DNA of 64,000 bases from Oryzias latipes. Lineage: Eukaryota > Chordata > Actinopteri > Beloniformes > Adrianichthyidae. Where the stretch lies: contig NC_019868.2 in assembly GCF_002234675.1 (NCBI RefSeq), positions 26,674,293 to 26,738,292 on the forward strand, written 5' to 3'. Positions 33,664-46,290 of the stretch are shown one piece after another (within the stretch, counting starts at the first letter, position 1; each line of letters opens with the position of its first letter). The notes beneath the pieces were generated by a model. That model worked only from the letters and a program-made list of their open reading frames with translations. It had not been told where the DNA came from and did not search any database. The translations under genes were made by a program, and so were the position numbers.

Positions 33664-34199
33664 TATGGAAGCGATTCTGTAGCACAATTAAAAATAAAAG
33701 TCAAAACCAGATATGCTTTTTCATTTTCAAAATGAAGCTGCATTTTTTAACTCAAAATTAAAACGAAAAAGCAATCCCCTCTTTGCATTTTCGTTTTAAT
33801 TATGACACAGAATAAGCGGTTTTTAAGTATAAAATGAAAGAGCATTTCGAAGTATTGATTTTTCATTTTAATTTTGAGTCATTTGATGCAGTTACATTTT
33901 GAAAATGAAAAAGCATTTCTGTTAATTCATTTTAATTGTCAAATTAGACATTTCTAAATGAATTTTGCTACACATTTACCAGAGAACTTTTTGAAAATGA
34001 AATGTCAAATACCATTTTCTTTACCATTTTAATGAAGTGACAGAATAAGAGCTTTTGAAGAAGAAAATGAAAAAGCATTTTGGCGGATTGCTTTTTCATT
34101 TTCATTTTAAGTCAAAAAAATGCAGCATCATTTTGAAAATGAAAAAGCATTTCTGGTTTTGACTTTTATTTTTAATTATGCTACAGAATCGCTTCCATA
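33664..34199. mobile_element. MITE with about 118 bp terminal inverted repeats (Tc1/mariner-type)
   Basis: The left end TATGGAAGCGATTCTGTAGC matches the inverted right end GCTACAGAATCGCTTCCATA. The match continues for about 118 bp at roughly 90%, through TAAAAATAAAAGTCAAAACC and CTTTTTCATTTTCAAAATGA. The element is bounded by TA, consistent with a TA target site. The centre repeats the AAAATGAAAAAGCATTT theme several times. No coding capacity. Confidence 0.75.
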
Positions 34200-35499
34200 G
34201 ATCAGGACATGGAAACATTGTTTCCAAGTTTTCTGACGCTTATAATACTTTAAGATAATTGGAAACAAAAATCACAGAAATGTTAAAATTAAAGGAGGTG
34301 AACTAAAATAGAGAAAATACCTTAAAAAAACCAGAGAATTTGGAGTAAAAAATAACTTAAAGGGAAAAACAATCCTTTTGGGTGATTAAAAACATTTTCT
34401 TTAAGTAAGAAAACAAATGCTGTGATGTCATGTTTCATCTGTTTGTATAGAAAGTGGTTGCTCATGTATTTTGTGATATATTGTATTTGTGTGTTTACTT
34501 TTTTACATCACGGCCAGTGGACGACACACAAAAACTAGCCTTTGGTTAGCTATTAATCTTAATAACAAACAAAAATATTTTTCTAAACTTGATTATAATC
34601 ATTGCATCATTTTTAAATAATCCTTTTCTTTGGTGCTAAATTAAATTTCAACAAATTGCACAACAAAGATGACAAAAAGGATTTTAAGATTTAATTAGAT
34701 TTGCGTGCAACCTGTCAGAATGTGACTAAACCTCAACGTTTTTCACACTTAAGTAATCAAAAACCCCAAACACACGAAAAACAGCATTTTACAAACTTTA
34801 AGGAAAGGAGAAGATATGACTGTAAACCATTTCTCGTCAACTCTACCATGGAAATTGTGAGCAAACCTTTTTGCTGCTCTGCTGTGAGCGGCTCTCTAAA
34901 CCTTGAACTGGAACTGTCTAGTGCTATCTATTCTGTTTGTGTAGGAGTGACTGAGCATTCTTTCGGAGTTGAGTCAATTTGTTTGACTAAGCTGGATTTT
35001 GGAAGACGGCCCGCAGACCCAACGCCTTTTTTTTTTAGATTTAAGGATCTCTCCAGACTCCGTCAGCATTTGAGGGGGGTCTCAAAAATGCAGCATCTCT
35101 CTGTAACACAGCTAAATATCATTTCTCCTCTTTTCCATATCTCTATAATTTTTCCTCTTTTTTGTGTGGTTCTTTGAAGTAAACAGAGAAAAGGTCCCAG
35201 GCTGTAGCAAATTACCCGAGGACTGAAGCATTTTTGACATAAGTCCTACGAGACGAGGGAGAGCCACTTTTCCTGGCGGCCCCCCTTTGGCGGTTTTAAT
35301 CTGTGGCTGAGGGAGACAGCGGCGCTGACAGAGTGATGGGTCAGCTGGACGCGCTTCCAGGCTGAAGCAGAGGAAGAGCCAGGAAAAGGGCCACTGCGGA
35401 CAGATCAGCACCGAGACAACATCCCAGGACGGCGGACACAGGCAGGTCAAAGCAGGATGAAGCTCTGAAAAACCCTGATTTTAAAAATCTGAATTCACT
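34200..35499. other. Gene-free region
   Basis: No gene recognised. The last part (35180-35450) is GC-richer and of higher complexity, without a convincing splice-bounded frame. Confidence 0.5.
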
Positions 35500-35908
35500 G
35501 GACTGAATGGCTGCACGGTGGTGCAGTGGTTAGCGCTCTTGCCTCACAGCAAGAAGGCCCCCGGTTCAAGTCCCGGCTGGGGGACATGAAAAACACAACA
35601 TCAATGGGGGACCTTTCTGTGTGGAGTTTGCATGTTCTCCCTGTCCATGTGTGGGTTTTCTCCGGGATCTCCGTCTTCCTCCCACCGTCCAAAAATATGC
35701 TACATAGGCTGATTGGCAACTCTAAATTGTCCATAGCTGTGACTGTGAGAGTGAATGGATGTGAGATTGAGGATATTCTACCCTGCGACAGACTGGCGAC
35801 CAGTCCAGGGTATCCCTTGCCCATGCCCAAGTGGCCGGGATAGGCTCCGGCAACCCCGTGACCCCGAAAGGGAATAAACGGTTAAGAAGATGAATGAATG
35901 GACTGAAT
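35500..35908 (+). mobile_element. tRNA-headed SINE with L2-type tail
   Basis: The head has an A-box-like TGGTGCAGTGGTTAG and a B-box-like GGTTCAAGTCC (35563-35573). The body contains GGAGTTTGCATGTTCTCCC and the tail GATGAATGAATG. A 9 bp target duplication GGACTGAAT flanks it (35500-35508 and 35900-35908). The element itself is 35509-35899. A diverged relative lies on the - strand at 54150-54448. The crisp duplication suggests a modest age. Confidence 0.8.
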
Positions 35909-38163
35909 CAGCAGGAGATTTTAAGGTCAGAGATCAAAGTTTCTTTCATCCAACACCATATGCACATTGAAAGACACAAACACAGTATCTCCTGCAAAGT
36001 CCAGAGCCTTAATAAAACATTTTTTTCTGAATGTGGATGCACATTTTTGCATTTTTACAAACTTCAATTAATTTTGAGATGTTATATTTAATAAAACAAC
36101 AACAACAAAAGTTTCCACCTTAAATTAAAACCTGGAGTGGTGTAGGATGGCTCACGGGTGCTACCCGCCCGCGACCTCACCGCCTCTTTTGGCTGCACTC
36201 ATTGGCTGCTACCCTCCCCTTAACATCTCCTTCTTTCCCTACCACCCTTGTCAGAGCTCCATGCGACAAATTAACAATAAAAACACCTTTTTTACTCCAA
36301 AATGGCGGCTTTTCTGTTGGTTTTATCTCCACATCAACTTTGTTTCCAACATTTTTTTGATTAACAGTTTCCCAAAGTTTCTCTCAAGGAGTTAGGAGCG
36401 AGTAAACCGAAATCCCTAGGCATGATCAATGTATGGCAGCCTGTTCCTGAGGTCAAATGTTAACAAAATGTTGGCCGTGGTTGTAAACTTAACCAAAAAA
36501 AAAAAAAAATTAAGAAGAAAAAAACATGTTATATTTTGCATGTCATATTATGCAAAAATGTGGAAATTTTGGGAAAATGATTTCCCAAAATTTGCTTTGG
36601 TTATCCCGGATACATACATGTATGTTGGTTTCCTTACTGGATTCTGAAAAAAAAAGAAAATTTGGCCCCATTTTCTTTATTTCTTGGGATGGTTTCTCAC
36701 GCTGTGATGTCATCATATTCCCCAAAAAAAGTATGTGGTGGGGGTCAAATCTTTGCTAAAACGTGCAGTCTTAAAGTTTGACTCCACGTTATCTGAGCTT
36801 AAAAAAAACTAAAGTCATATCTCTGTGAAGAAAAACGGATGGTATAATACTTCAGTTTTTTGCAGAAAGTGAGCAAAAATGGTGCAACTTAAAGTTGTGG
36901 AGTCAGGTTTCCGGAGGCTTTAAAGGACAGCAGAGGTCTTCAGTTTCATTGGACTCTCTGGTGGGTAAAGCCCAAACATCCCATCATTGGGGGCTTCATT
37001 GTCATGGAAAACATGCTTAAAGCAGACAGGAAGTAACTTGAGCCAAATAGGAGGGAATCGAATCAGACATTGCTAGCTTGTTTTTCAGAGAAGGGGCAAT
37101 TATATTTGACATAAGGCGCTTTTCCCTCATGCATCAGTGCTCCCCACTTTCAGCGGCTGCTATCACGTTGGTCCAACAGTCTGGGTTTCTTCCTCCCAAT
37201 TTGACAAAGTCATTTTGCTGGAGCGGACGAACAATGGCTGCACTTTCAGAGATCCTATAACCTTCCTGATTCATTGTGCTCCATTCAAGTGCAGCTCGTT
37301 GTTTCCAGCTTTGTTCTACTGTTCGCCTTTGACACTTCGTTTAATGGAAGGACGTTTGTTAATTTGCTGTTTTGAATTTTTACAATCACCTTTTGTGCAG
37401 TCTGCAAGAGTTTTCCTGTGAATTTTTGCTTAGGGTTGCTGCAGGTCTGTCCGGCCTTCGTCACCCCATCTTCTATGCCCCATGGGTGGGCTGTCGCCCT
37501 ACTTGCCTGCAGCTAATGCGAGCTGCAAACTCTCACCTTGTAATCCGTGGGATGTACTTCTAGACGGCCCCCTTTTTAAAAATTTGGTGAGAACCAAACA
37601 GGTCAGCGAACTGAAGAGAAGCTGCAGGCTAAAATAACCCCAGAGGCCATCAAAACATACGAGCTGCTGTCTATCATTATCTACAGGCAGAGCAACCTGG
37701 GACCTTTGACACGTACTGTTGATGTGGAGGAGAGAGATACAGTTTTCTTTAAGAAAAAAGCTAATTTGATGATAATTTTGACAGTTTTTCTGCTTCATAC
37801 TGTTAAAACAAATTTGGTGGAAGTGAAAAAGTGTGCAGACATATGTTCAGGGATGCCTGTGTCGCCGTAAATAGGGTCTCTTTGGGTTTAAGTTGATGTG
37901 TCAACAACTAAGTCTTGTTCTAAATAGCCTAACAGTTTATAGCATCAATGCTATGAGCTTGGAGATGCCCTGGATTGGCTAATAGAGACTTGTAAACATC
38001 TCTGCGGAGCAGTTTACCTCAGCCTTCCTCATTTTATTATTTAAAAAAAAAACAAAAAAACAAATTTAGCTTCAAGAATAGTCTTGTTTTGGTTTGATTT
38101 GTCTCTGTACTTCTGGAGGAGAGACGATGAAGGTTCTCATTCGTGTTAAGGTTGAGTCGTGGA
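35909..38163. other. Gene-free region
   Basis: AT-rich with some mixed-complexity blocks (36130-36260 and 37420-37700). Short frames only, none with family resemblance. No RNA gene seen. Confidence 0.5.
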
Positions 38164-38277
38164 CTGAAAATCTCTTGAAACGTTTCACCACTCAACCAAA
38201 TGGCTCCATCAATCACTTCATCAGTCTGATTGATGGAGCCATTGGAGGAGTGGTGAAACATTTCAAGAGATTTTCAG
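38164..38277. repeat. Long imperfect hairpin (51 bp arms)
   Basis: Left arm 38164-38214 (CTGAAAATCTCTTGAAACG ... CTCCATCAATCA) pairs with right arm 38227-38277 (TGATTGATGGAG ... TTCAAGAGATTTTCAG) around a 12-base loop. Only a few mismatches or small gaps. The arms contain the GAAACGTTTCACCAC type motif common in dispersed fish repeats. Confidence 0.8.
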
Positions 38278-39331
38278 CCCGGACGCAGGGACTGAAAATC
38301 CAGACGTCATTGCATCTGGACTGGCTGTTTGTGTGGACGGGTCCCCCAAAATGTTGTTACCCTACTTAAATATGAATGCAGTCTTTCATGGGCTCTAAAT
38401 TAATTGGTTGGCCCCGCCCAGGAAGATGGCCACTTTGACCAAACAAGACAGACAATAAAATATACAGATTTCTTGCAAACTAAACATTTAAACTCCTGCA
38501 AACAAAACAAATTTTCATTAAGTAAGAAAAAAAAACCCTCCAATCCTTACAATCCAAAAGGTAATCAAACAAATCCGAACTCCCTTCCCTCTCTACTTCC
38601 TTTTGCCCAACCCTCATAAACAGGAAGTGAGAGCCTTGGCTGCCATTTTGTCATCTGGGAACCAGGAAGGAGAGGTAAGAAACTCAACAGAGAAATATCG
38701 GTTTACACAACGAAGGAAGTCAGACCCCTTAGGAATATAGTTTGCTCAGAATCAAGACCATCGTCAAAAGTGGCTATTCAAAATTTAGCCGGAAATGGAA
38801 CAGACTGCCTTCAACCAGGAGGCTTTGAGGTAGCATTTGTGTGGGCGCCGTGCAAACGTTTGAGGGAAAAGATGTATTGTTCAAATAATGGATAGATGGC
38901 AAAGACTGTTGGAGGAAGAGCAGAAAGTTATTACAGGATACAAAGAGTAAATGGGATTCAAGGCTAAAATTAGACTCTAATGCAGGACATTGTCGGGATT
39001 CAGGTTTGGTGAATCAACTTAAATACAAGCTTTAAGCCCCTGGTAAACATACTGATAGAAAATGGGAAGTTTGTGATGAGTATGACATCATAAAACATGT
39101 TTTATTAAAATGTAGGAAGCACACTGATCAAAGACAAATACCTAAAAAAGAACCTGTAAGCCCCGATGACTGAAATGTTGTTTATATAAATGTATTCTTT
39201 TTTCTTTTTGAGGAAAACAAAGATGTTTAGAAAAGTTTGAGAAGAAGAAATGATGATGGGAAAGGGGGGAAGAAGGAAAAAAAAAAGACAGAAGAGAGGA
39301 TGGACATTCACTACAGTTATAGATGTAGGAC
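38278..39331. other. Gene-free region
   Basis: Nothing recognised. A-rich runs near 39280-39290. Confidence 0.5.
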
Positions 39332-39600
39332 TTAAGCTATGTTTACACTCGGCTCAGCAATGCGCATTGAGGCTCCCGCGTAAACGCGTGGAAATGCAAT
39401 TTTCAGATTTCCACTTTCAAAACTCTTGCGTTCACTCATTGTCACGCAAGTTTTTTCACCAGTTTTGGGGCTTTACATACAAAATGCACATCCGCTGAAG
39501 GCGCGGAGAAACTTTGAGTTGAACTTTGACCTGTCAGATACTTGGATTTGGTAGTGGCAAATTGAAGATGCTCCCTTTAATTTGTACCAACTGTTTGAAG
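39332..39600 (+). mobile_element. Diverged MITE-like repeat, partial copy
   Basis: Begins TTAAGCTATGTTTACAC and shares, in the same order, TTGAACTTTGACC and ATTTGGTAGTG with 45767-46290. The right end is not recognisable. Confidence 0.45.
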
Positions 39601-41729
39601 GTTGATCACGGAGGAGGTACTAATAATTGCGGTTTTTGCCTGGCTGGAATTATACGACACAAAATCTTTTGCATATTGGAAGAGAGATGTGAAAGATTAA
39701 ACCTGGAGCAAGATTTGCTCGATTTGCACCACTTCCACATTTTTGGGCCGAGACTTTTCCAACTCAGAGCATGCACTAGTACCGGCAGTATAGTTGGACA
39801 GCGCTCACATGCATCACATGACGGCTGTGTACGTTCCGTAAAGGACACAAGTAGGCAAAACTACTTTGTCACAAGTATCAAGCCAAAGTTCTACTTTGCA
39901 TCTTATTCATTTATAATCTAATGTTCTTGTGTGCGTTGAGGTTGTGGGGAGGATTGTGGGCATTTTGTGTGTTTTTCTAATATTTTTTGCGTTTGTGTTT
40001 GTGTGAAGGTTTCTGGTTTTGACTTTTAAGTTGGAAAAGATTTTTATGATAAACACTTTTGTGTAACACCTAAAGTGCTTTATAAATAAAGATGGATTGG
40101 TTGAGTCAACCTCAATCAAGTCATCAAAACTCCATCTACAGTGAGTCCTGCCAGGCATTTCGGAAGCAGCACAAAATGCTGCAGGGGACTCGGTGGTAAA
40201 AACCTCATCTCCAAGGAACTGGTTGAGCGTGAAGCTCTCAGATTGTGCGTTCGGTGATGTGCGCCTTCCTGAGGCCACAGCATCCATGTCCACATCCAAC
40301 GCACGGAGGACAACTCTTCCAGTGCGCTCTCCTAACAGTGTCGCGTGAGACCAGCACTTTTTATCATGGCTTTGCTTTCTCTCTTTTTTCTTTATACAGC
40401 TCCTTGTTTCAAGCTTCTTCAGAACACATAGATGCCCCCCCCCCCTACTGTCTATGACTTATCTGTTTTTTTTTTTTTTTTTTTTTTAATGCGTGGACCA
40501 CCAACCTCTCATCTCTCCTGATGACTAAAGCTGAGGAGATATGATGAAACAGACGAAATTCAGCTCACAGCTACGGGATCTGGTGGTACTTTGTCTGTCC
40601 CATCTTGATGGCTCTGATAGAATACCACGATAAGGAACATGAAAGTACACTCTGATCAGCTTTTTTTTCTTCTCTTTTCTTGCTCTACAACTTCACAGCA
40701 GGTAGGACAGACTCTATTTTGGAAGTGGGGTGGATGCTTGTTCGCCCAATTATTCTCCTCGTGGGTTTTATGCACATAGAAATGCATTATTCTTCAGCCC
40801 GGAAAGAAGAAGAAAAAACCTACAGATATTAGCAATCTTTGATTACTGAGCTGCCGCTTTTGTGACTGCAGTTGGGATCGGGAAGATACAAACAGGATCA
40901 GGTTGCCGTGCCAAGAGGCAAAGCTGCTCAGTCCTCCTTCAGCTTTATTTCTTTCAAGTTTTCTAATCTCAGTTTATCTTCTGAAAACAATGATGTATGT
41001 CTGTCAGGCTGAGAAATGTATTTGATGTTTCTCTGGTTGTCTTTGAAGCGTCCTGCTGCTTCGTCCAGTGTGTTACCTCCTTGCTGCAGATTCCAAATAA
41101 AAGAACTCAGAATATTCAACTCTTTTAGGCTCTCCTCTCTGAAGTCATTTGTTTCAATTGCAAAGGTCTGTTTAAAAAAATAAAAAAATAAAGGCTGTTA
41201 AAGTAATTCCTGTTAATACCTTTCTAATCCACTGGCTTAAGCTTCACTGAAACGATCTTTTTTCAGATTGGAGATTTTTGGCTGCAGTTTGAAGGAGGAG
41301 GGAGTTTCAAACAGCTGCCAGTAGTTGTTTTTTTTTCATTTCTAGGATTTACTTTTGTATCGCACAACCAGAACAAAAAGAAGGTTAGCTGAGTTTGAAG
41401 ATTTACTCACTTTCGATTGCAAATTGTTGAAAGATTTCAAAGCAACAAGGAAGCAATTTACTAAAAATGAATAAACACTTGGCTTATACTAAAAAAAAAG
41501 ATGTATAAAATTGTGCAGTAAAGAAAAAAATGTGAAGAATCAGCATTTTTTTAAAAGTGACCTAATATTTTATGGTCTTTTCTTGAGAATCAGTGCTTGA
41601 TAGGATAGATCTGTTAATGTTTACTAGAGCTGACAGAAAAAAATCAGTCAGGGCTGTAAAATGGTAAATGGTGTATACTTTAAGTCTGACTGATTGTCTG
41701 AGCAATTTTAAATGCAGTGGTCTTATGCT
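39601..41729. other. Gene-free region
   Basis: No gene recognised. A poly-T run of about 22 bases lies at 40466-40487. A - strand frame at 40120-40299 has mildly coding composition but no identified family. Confidence 0.5.
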
Positions 41730-42065
41730 GCTTTTAGGCAAAAACTACATTTTCGAGAACATAGTTTCTGCAGAGCAGCAGTAGTTCATTTGAAATTTCC
41801 CTCTGAGTTATGGGCGTGGCTGTTGACTTAGAATAAGCCTGCTCCCTCGCCATTTTCCATTTGTTTACATGCACTCCTGTTAGCTTGCAGCCCCTCACAG
41901 CTCCAACTTAACATTACTGGTGCAACAAAAACAACAAAGAATATCAGAGCTATCTATCCTGCAGTTCTGATCCAAATGCCAGGTGAGACGAGGAGAACAG
42001 AGAGGTGGATGGATCTTGTCTTCTACAAGTGGATGCATCAGAATGGAGCAGAGCAGGGAGCCTCT
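41730..42065 (-). mobile_element. Partial copy of the P2X7-like TIR element
   Basis: Shares TTTCTGCAGAGCAGCAGTAG, then GGTGCAACAAAAACAACAAA and the stretch ACAAGTGGATGCATCAGAAT with other copies; the last encodes LQVDASEWSRAGS. The terminal motif is not preserved at either side. Confidence 0.6.
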
Positions 42066-42235
42066 GACTTAACACTCACAAGCTAATTTGGAAAAGTTAC
42101 TATTTGATATTAGTTTTGGCAAAACTTTGTTGTTTTGTATTGTTGTTTTTTTTTCCTTTGAGAATACATGAAAAGTATGCATCTGTGTTCATTGAATAGT
42201 CCAATTGCATTTAACCTTATTAAAATAGTTAAAAA

Positions 42236-43450
42236 CTATTGGAGAGTCCGTCCAATAGTCGAACCTCAGATCCAGGAACAACAGTGCGGTTTCCGTCCTG
42301 GTCGTGGAACAGTGGACCTGCTCTACACTCTCTTTAGGGTGCTGGGGGGTTCATGGGAGTTCGCTCATCCAGTCCATATGTGTTTTGTGGATTTGGAGAA
42401 GGCGTTCGACCGCGTCTCCCGTGGTTTCCTGTGGAGGGTGTTCTGGAAGTATGGGGTCCAGTGAGCCTTACTAAGGGCTGTCTGGTCTATGTGTGACCGG
42501 AGCAAAAGCTTGGTTCGCATAACCGGCAGTAAGTCAGACCTGTTCCCGGTGCATGTGGGACTCCGGCAGGGCTGCCCTTTATCACCGGTTCTGTTGATAG
42601 TTTTTATGGAGAGAATTTCTAGGCGCAGCCAGGGGCCAGAGGGGGTCTGGTTTGGGGACCACAGGATTCCCTCTCTGCCCTTTGAAGATGATGTTGTCCT
42701 GTTGGCTTCATGTGTGCATTGGGGTGGTTTGTGGCCGAGTGTGAAGCAGCTGGGATGAGGGCCAGCACCGCTAAATTTGAGGCCATGGTTCTTAACCGGA
42801 GAAAGGTAGTTTGTTATCTCTCGGTGGGTGGAGTGTCCCTGCCCCAGGTGGACGAGTTTAAATATCTTGGGGTCTTACCATTTGAGTAAGAGGTTGACAG
42901 GCGGATCGGAGCAGCGCCCAGTTATGGGGTCGCTGTACCGGTCCGTTGTGGTGAAGAGAGAGCTGAGCCCGAAAGCAAAGCTCTCAATTTACCGGTCGAT
43001 CTTCGTTCCAATTCTCACTAATGGTCACGAAGTCTGGGTGATGACCGAAAGAACGAGGTCCTGGATACAAGCAGCTGAAATGAGCTTCCTCTGTGGGGTG
43101 GCTGGGCGCTCCCTTAGAGATAGGGTGAGGAGCTTGGTCGCCCGTGGGGAGCTCAGAGTAGAACTGCTGCTCTTTCAAATCAAGAGGAGCCAGTTGAGGT
43201 GGCTTGGGCATCTAGTCTGGACGCCTCCCTGGGGAGGTGTTCCAGGCATGTCCCACTGGGCTGAGACCCCGGGGAAGTCTCATGACATGATGGAGAGGCT
43301 ATGTCTGTCGGCTGGCCTGGGAACGTCTCGGGGGTCCCCCCAAAGGGGCTGGAGGAAATGGCCAGGGCAAGGGAAATCTGGGCATCTTTGCTTAGACTGC
43401 TGCCCCCCGTGACCCGGTCCTGGATAAGTGAAGGAAGATGGATGGATGAA
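42236..43450 (+). mobile_element. Decayed LINE with reverse transcriptase domain
   Basis: Three + strand frame pieces (to 42464, 42489-42758 and 42828-43412) encode a non-LTR reverse transcriptase. Motifs are QCGFRPGRGTVDLLYTLFRV, HMCFVDLEKAFDRVSRGFLW, VGLRQGCPLSPVLLIVFMER and the catalytic block FEDDVVLLAS (FxDD kept). A C-terminal part follows with LYRSVVVKRELSPKAKLSIY and SQLRWLGHLV. An in-frame TGA after YGVQ (42465-42467), plus frame changes near 42760 and 42870, break the frame. The 5' part with endonuclease is missing. The end is GATGGATGGATG at about 43437-43449. The clade (L2/CR1 or RTE-like) is not certain. Confidence 0.82.
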
Positions 43451-45766
43451 AATGGTTAAAAGCATGTTGGCCTCAAACATTTTTATCTTACCAAATCTGA
43501 CCCTTTTTGCAAAAAGTTTGGACACCTGTGAAATACACAGTCAAAGAGTTACAGCATTTCAAAGAGCATGTATTATTTAAGTGTCATCTCTGGTGTAAAG
43601 AAATGCAAGGATTTTTTTTTTACTGGCCAGGAGTCTTTGTCTGTAGAGTGAGCACAGAATGTACATTGTGTGTTGCGGGGTATTCAACCAATCAACAAGT
43701 TTAGACTGAAGATAAAAGACCTAACAGGAGGAAAGTATGACGGGAACTGCTGTGAAATGATCACTCCTGAACAACTTCAGCCTTTGTATCTTTTTGACTG
43801 AAGGGGGAATAAAAGGATAGCCAGCACAAACAAAAAGGTTTAGTATGAACCAGTTTTACCACATACATATGATGCGGCTAAAAAGCTGGAATGAAAAACC
43901 CAAAAATCCATGTCTCAAAAAGCACATATGTTGTAAAGGTTTGTGACAAAAAAACAACATAGAATCGAGAGGAATGACCCACAATAATGTGACAGACTGA
44001 TAAATACTGGAAAAAGCCGACTCTAGTCTGTTTTTCATTTGTATTTTCATTTTAGGTGATGACCGGGTGGTGTGTTTTTATTCATCCATGTTTTTCACCG
44101 AGCGTAAAGCTGTATTACAGAGCAGATGACTGTTAAGTACTGACCACACTACTGAATATCATTTTTCACAAGACGGTGTTTGACCAAAGCATGACATCAT
44201 GAAATGCTGTCAACTTGTAAAAATACATCTCCTTTAACTGTTCGTTTACATAGTAGCCACTGAAAAATGAAAGAATTTATGAATTTAAAACTGATTTACG
44301 GATGACGTTTCTGTAACACTTGAACTTTTTATGGACATTTTTGTTTCCTAGAGACTGAACCTCATTGGTCACTGACCCTGAAAATGCCAGTTTTGGTCTG
44401 CTAAAGTAAGCACGCACGCCTTGGCAACGGTTGGGGAGGTCAAGCCGTGCAGGCGGTGCTTGTGTCCAAAGGAGCTGCACTGATACTATCAGCAAACAGG
44501 GCAATCAAACACCCGGCGGTTGGACCTTTGCCGTCTAGTCGTGTTTAACATGCGCGGCTAAACTTAAAGTTAGCCGTTAACATTTCAACTTGACATCTTG
44601 CTTCTTGGCACGGCAGAAGCTGCAGCTGTAGAGGTTCAGACGGGCTTTTGTCAACGCTGTTATGATTACATGCTGCATCTTTCCGGGTCAGACCAAAGGA
44701 ATGAGGTAGTCCCTGTGAAAATAAACACAACCTGCAAGACTTATCACACCTGATTGTAAAACATCCTCCAATGACAACATAAACCCCTTGCCTATATGTT
44801 CCTTCAGGGCCTGGGATTGTAGGTGCGGTCGTGATTGGTCACCACAGGTGAGGCATGTTAGGGAAACGGCGTGCCTTCCTCCTTACAGAAAACTGTCTTT
44901 GTTTGCCTCTGACAGGGGGAATGTGTGGCTTAGCATCTATGTGGCACTTTGAGCGCTTGAAATGAGTCCCCTGTATTTTCTTAATGTGCAGGGAGAAGCC
45001 TTTTGATCCTCCCGAGCAGGTGGGCGTCGACCATCTGACATAGAGGTTTTGTGGATCATTTAGCTTCAAGGTACATTCAGAAAATGTTTCACTTGTGAAA
45101 TTGCAAATTTTCTTCCAAATTGGGATCTGCTAACCCGTCTTAATTCAGTGGAAGCACATTTTTAGGTCAACGAAGAAACAAATTTCGGTCAAAAAAGTTT
45201 GAGGTGTGACCAAACGTTATAGATAAATCCAAAATTCAGCAAAGTCCCCGTTTTTAGAGGAAACATTCTATCATATTACATGATCTGTTTGCGGTGAAAG
45301 CATGGGAAATCATTTTGTGAAGCTCCAGAAGGCCTGAATATGATATTTCCTGTGTTTTTCAGCTGCTCTTTTCAAGGCTAAGATCCGCATGATGATTAGT
45401 TACTGGGACGTGAAAAGGTATGCGTGCCGTACGAGCGAGGGGAAAAGGAGGAAGAGGCCAAAGCCCCATCAAAACCCCTCTGTGTCCAACAACTGCTAAT
45501 CTGCGTGTTCTTGTTACACTGCTCACTGAGCTGTGAAGGCTCTCGGCAACGACCTTCCACATGCTATCATTACTCCTGCTGACTTTAGTGACTTTTTCTG
45601 CAGATTCTGTTGAGGTGGACATCTGAGATGCACTGGATGGGTGTCACACATTTGGGTCCCTGCACTAATTGTTACAGAGAACTTCGCTCTTAGGCGGAAA
45701 GCAGCAATGTATAAAATCATTTATTTCAGCGAATCAAAAATAATCGATGCGTTTTTTTTTTCTTGT
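43451..45766. other. Gene-free region
   Basis: No gene recognised. 44380-44560 and 44800-45060 are of higher complexity and could be conserved non-coding elements; this is judged only by composition. Confidence 0.45.
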
Positions 45767-46290
45767 TAAGCTATGTTCACAGCCCCCTCTGTAATGCACG
45801 TTAAAGCTGTCCCCTCTGACGAAAAGTCTACGTCTACTATGTAACTGTCAACAAGTGTTTTGGGCTTCTGCGTTCAGGCGTTGCTACACAAATTTCTATG
45901 TCTGTTTTTAGGCTCTACCTGTACACGTGTCGAAAGTTAAACCGGTTGAACTTTGACCAATCAGGGAATCATATTTGGTAGTGACATATGGATGGGGTCC
46001 CTTTTAGTTAATTTGAAAATTAACGAAATTTATAATTCTAGTTTGTGTTCCCCAATAGAATTGCAGGACACCAGTGTCTTTCATATATCTGAATAGAGCT
46101 AAGAAAGAAAAAGCCTTTCCTGAATTTCCACTTTTCAATATTATGCACCTAGCTTGTTTCAACTGATAAGAAGAAGAAGCCCCTCCCTGCTTGTCTAGTG
46201 TGAACACCATGGGCTATGACGGCGTTCAAAATGCATGTTAAACGCATTCTTGAATGCATGTCAAATGCCTGGTATATGTGTGTAGCTTTA
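45767..46290. mobile_element. MITE-like element with short inverted ends
   Basis: Left TTAAGCTATGTTCACA and right TATGTGTGTAGCTTTA are imperfect inverted repeats. The interior shares segments with 39332-39600. No coding capacity. Confidence 0.45.

Noticed and set aside
35500-35600. tRNA gene
   Set aside because: The A- and B-box-like stretch is the head of a SINE with a full body, tail and target duplication; no cloverleaf-supporting acceptor stem was found.
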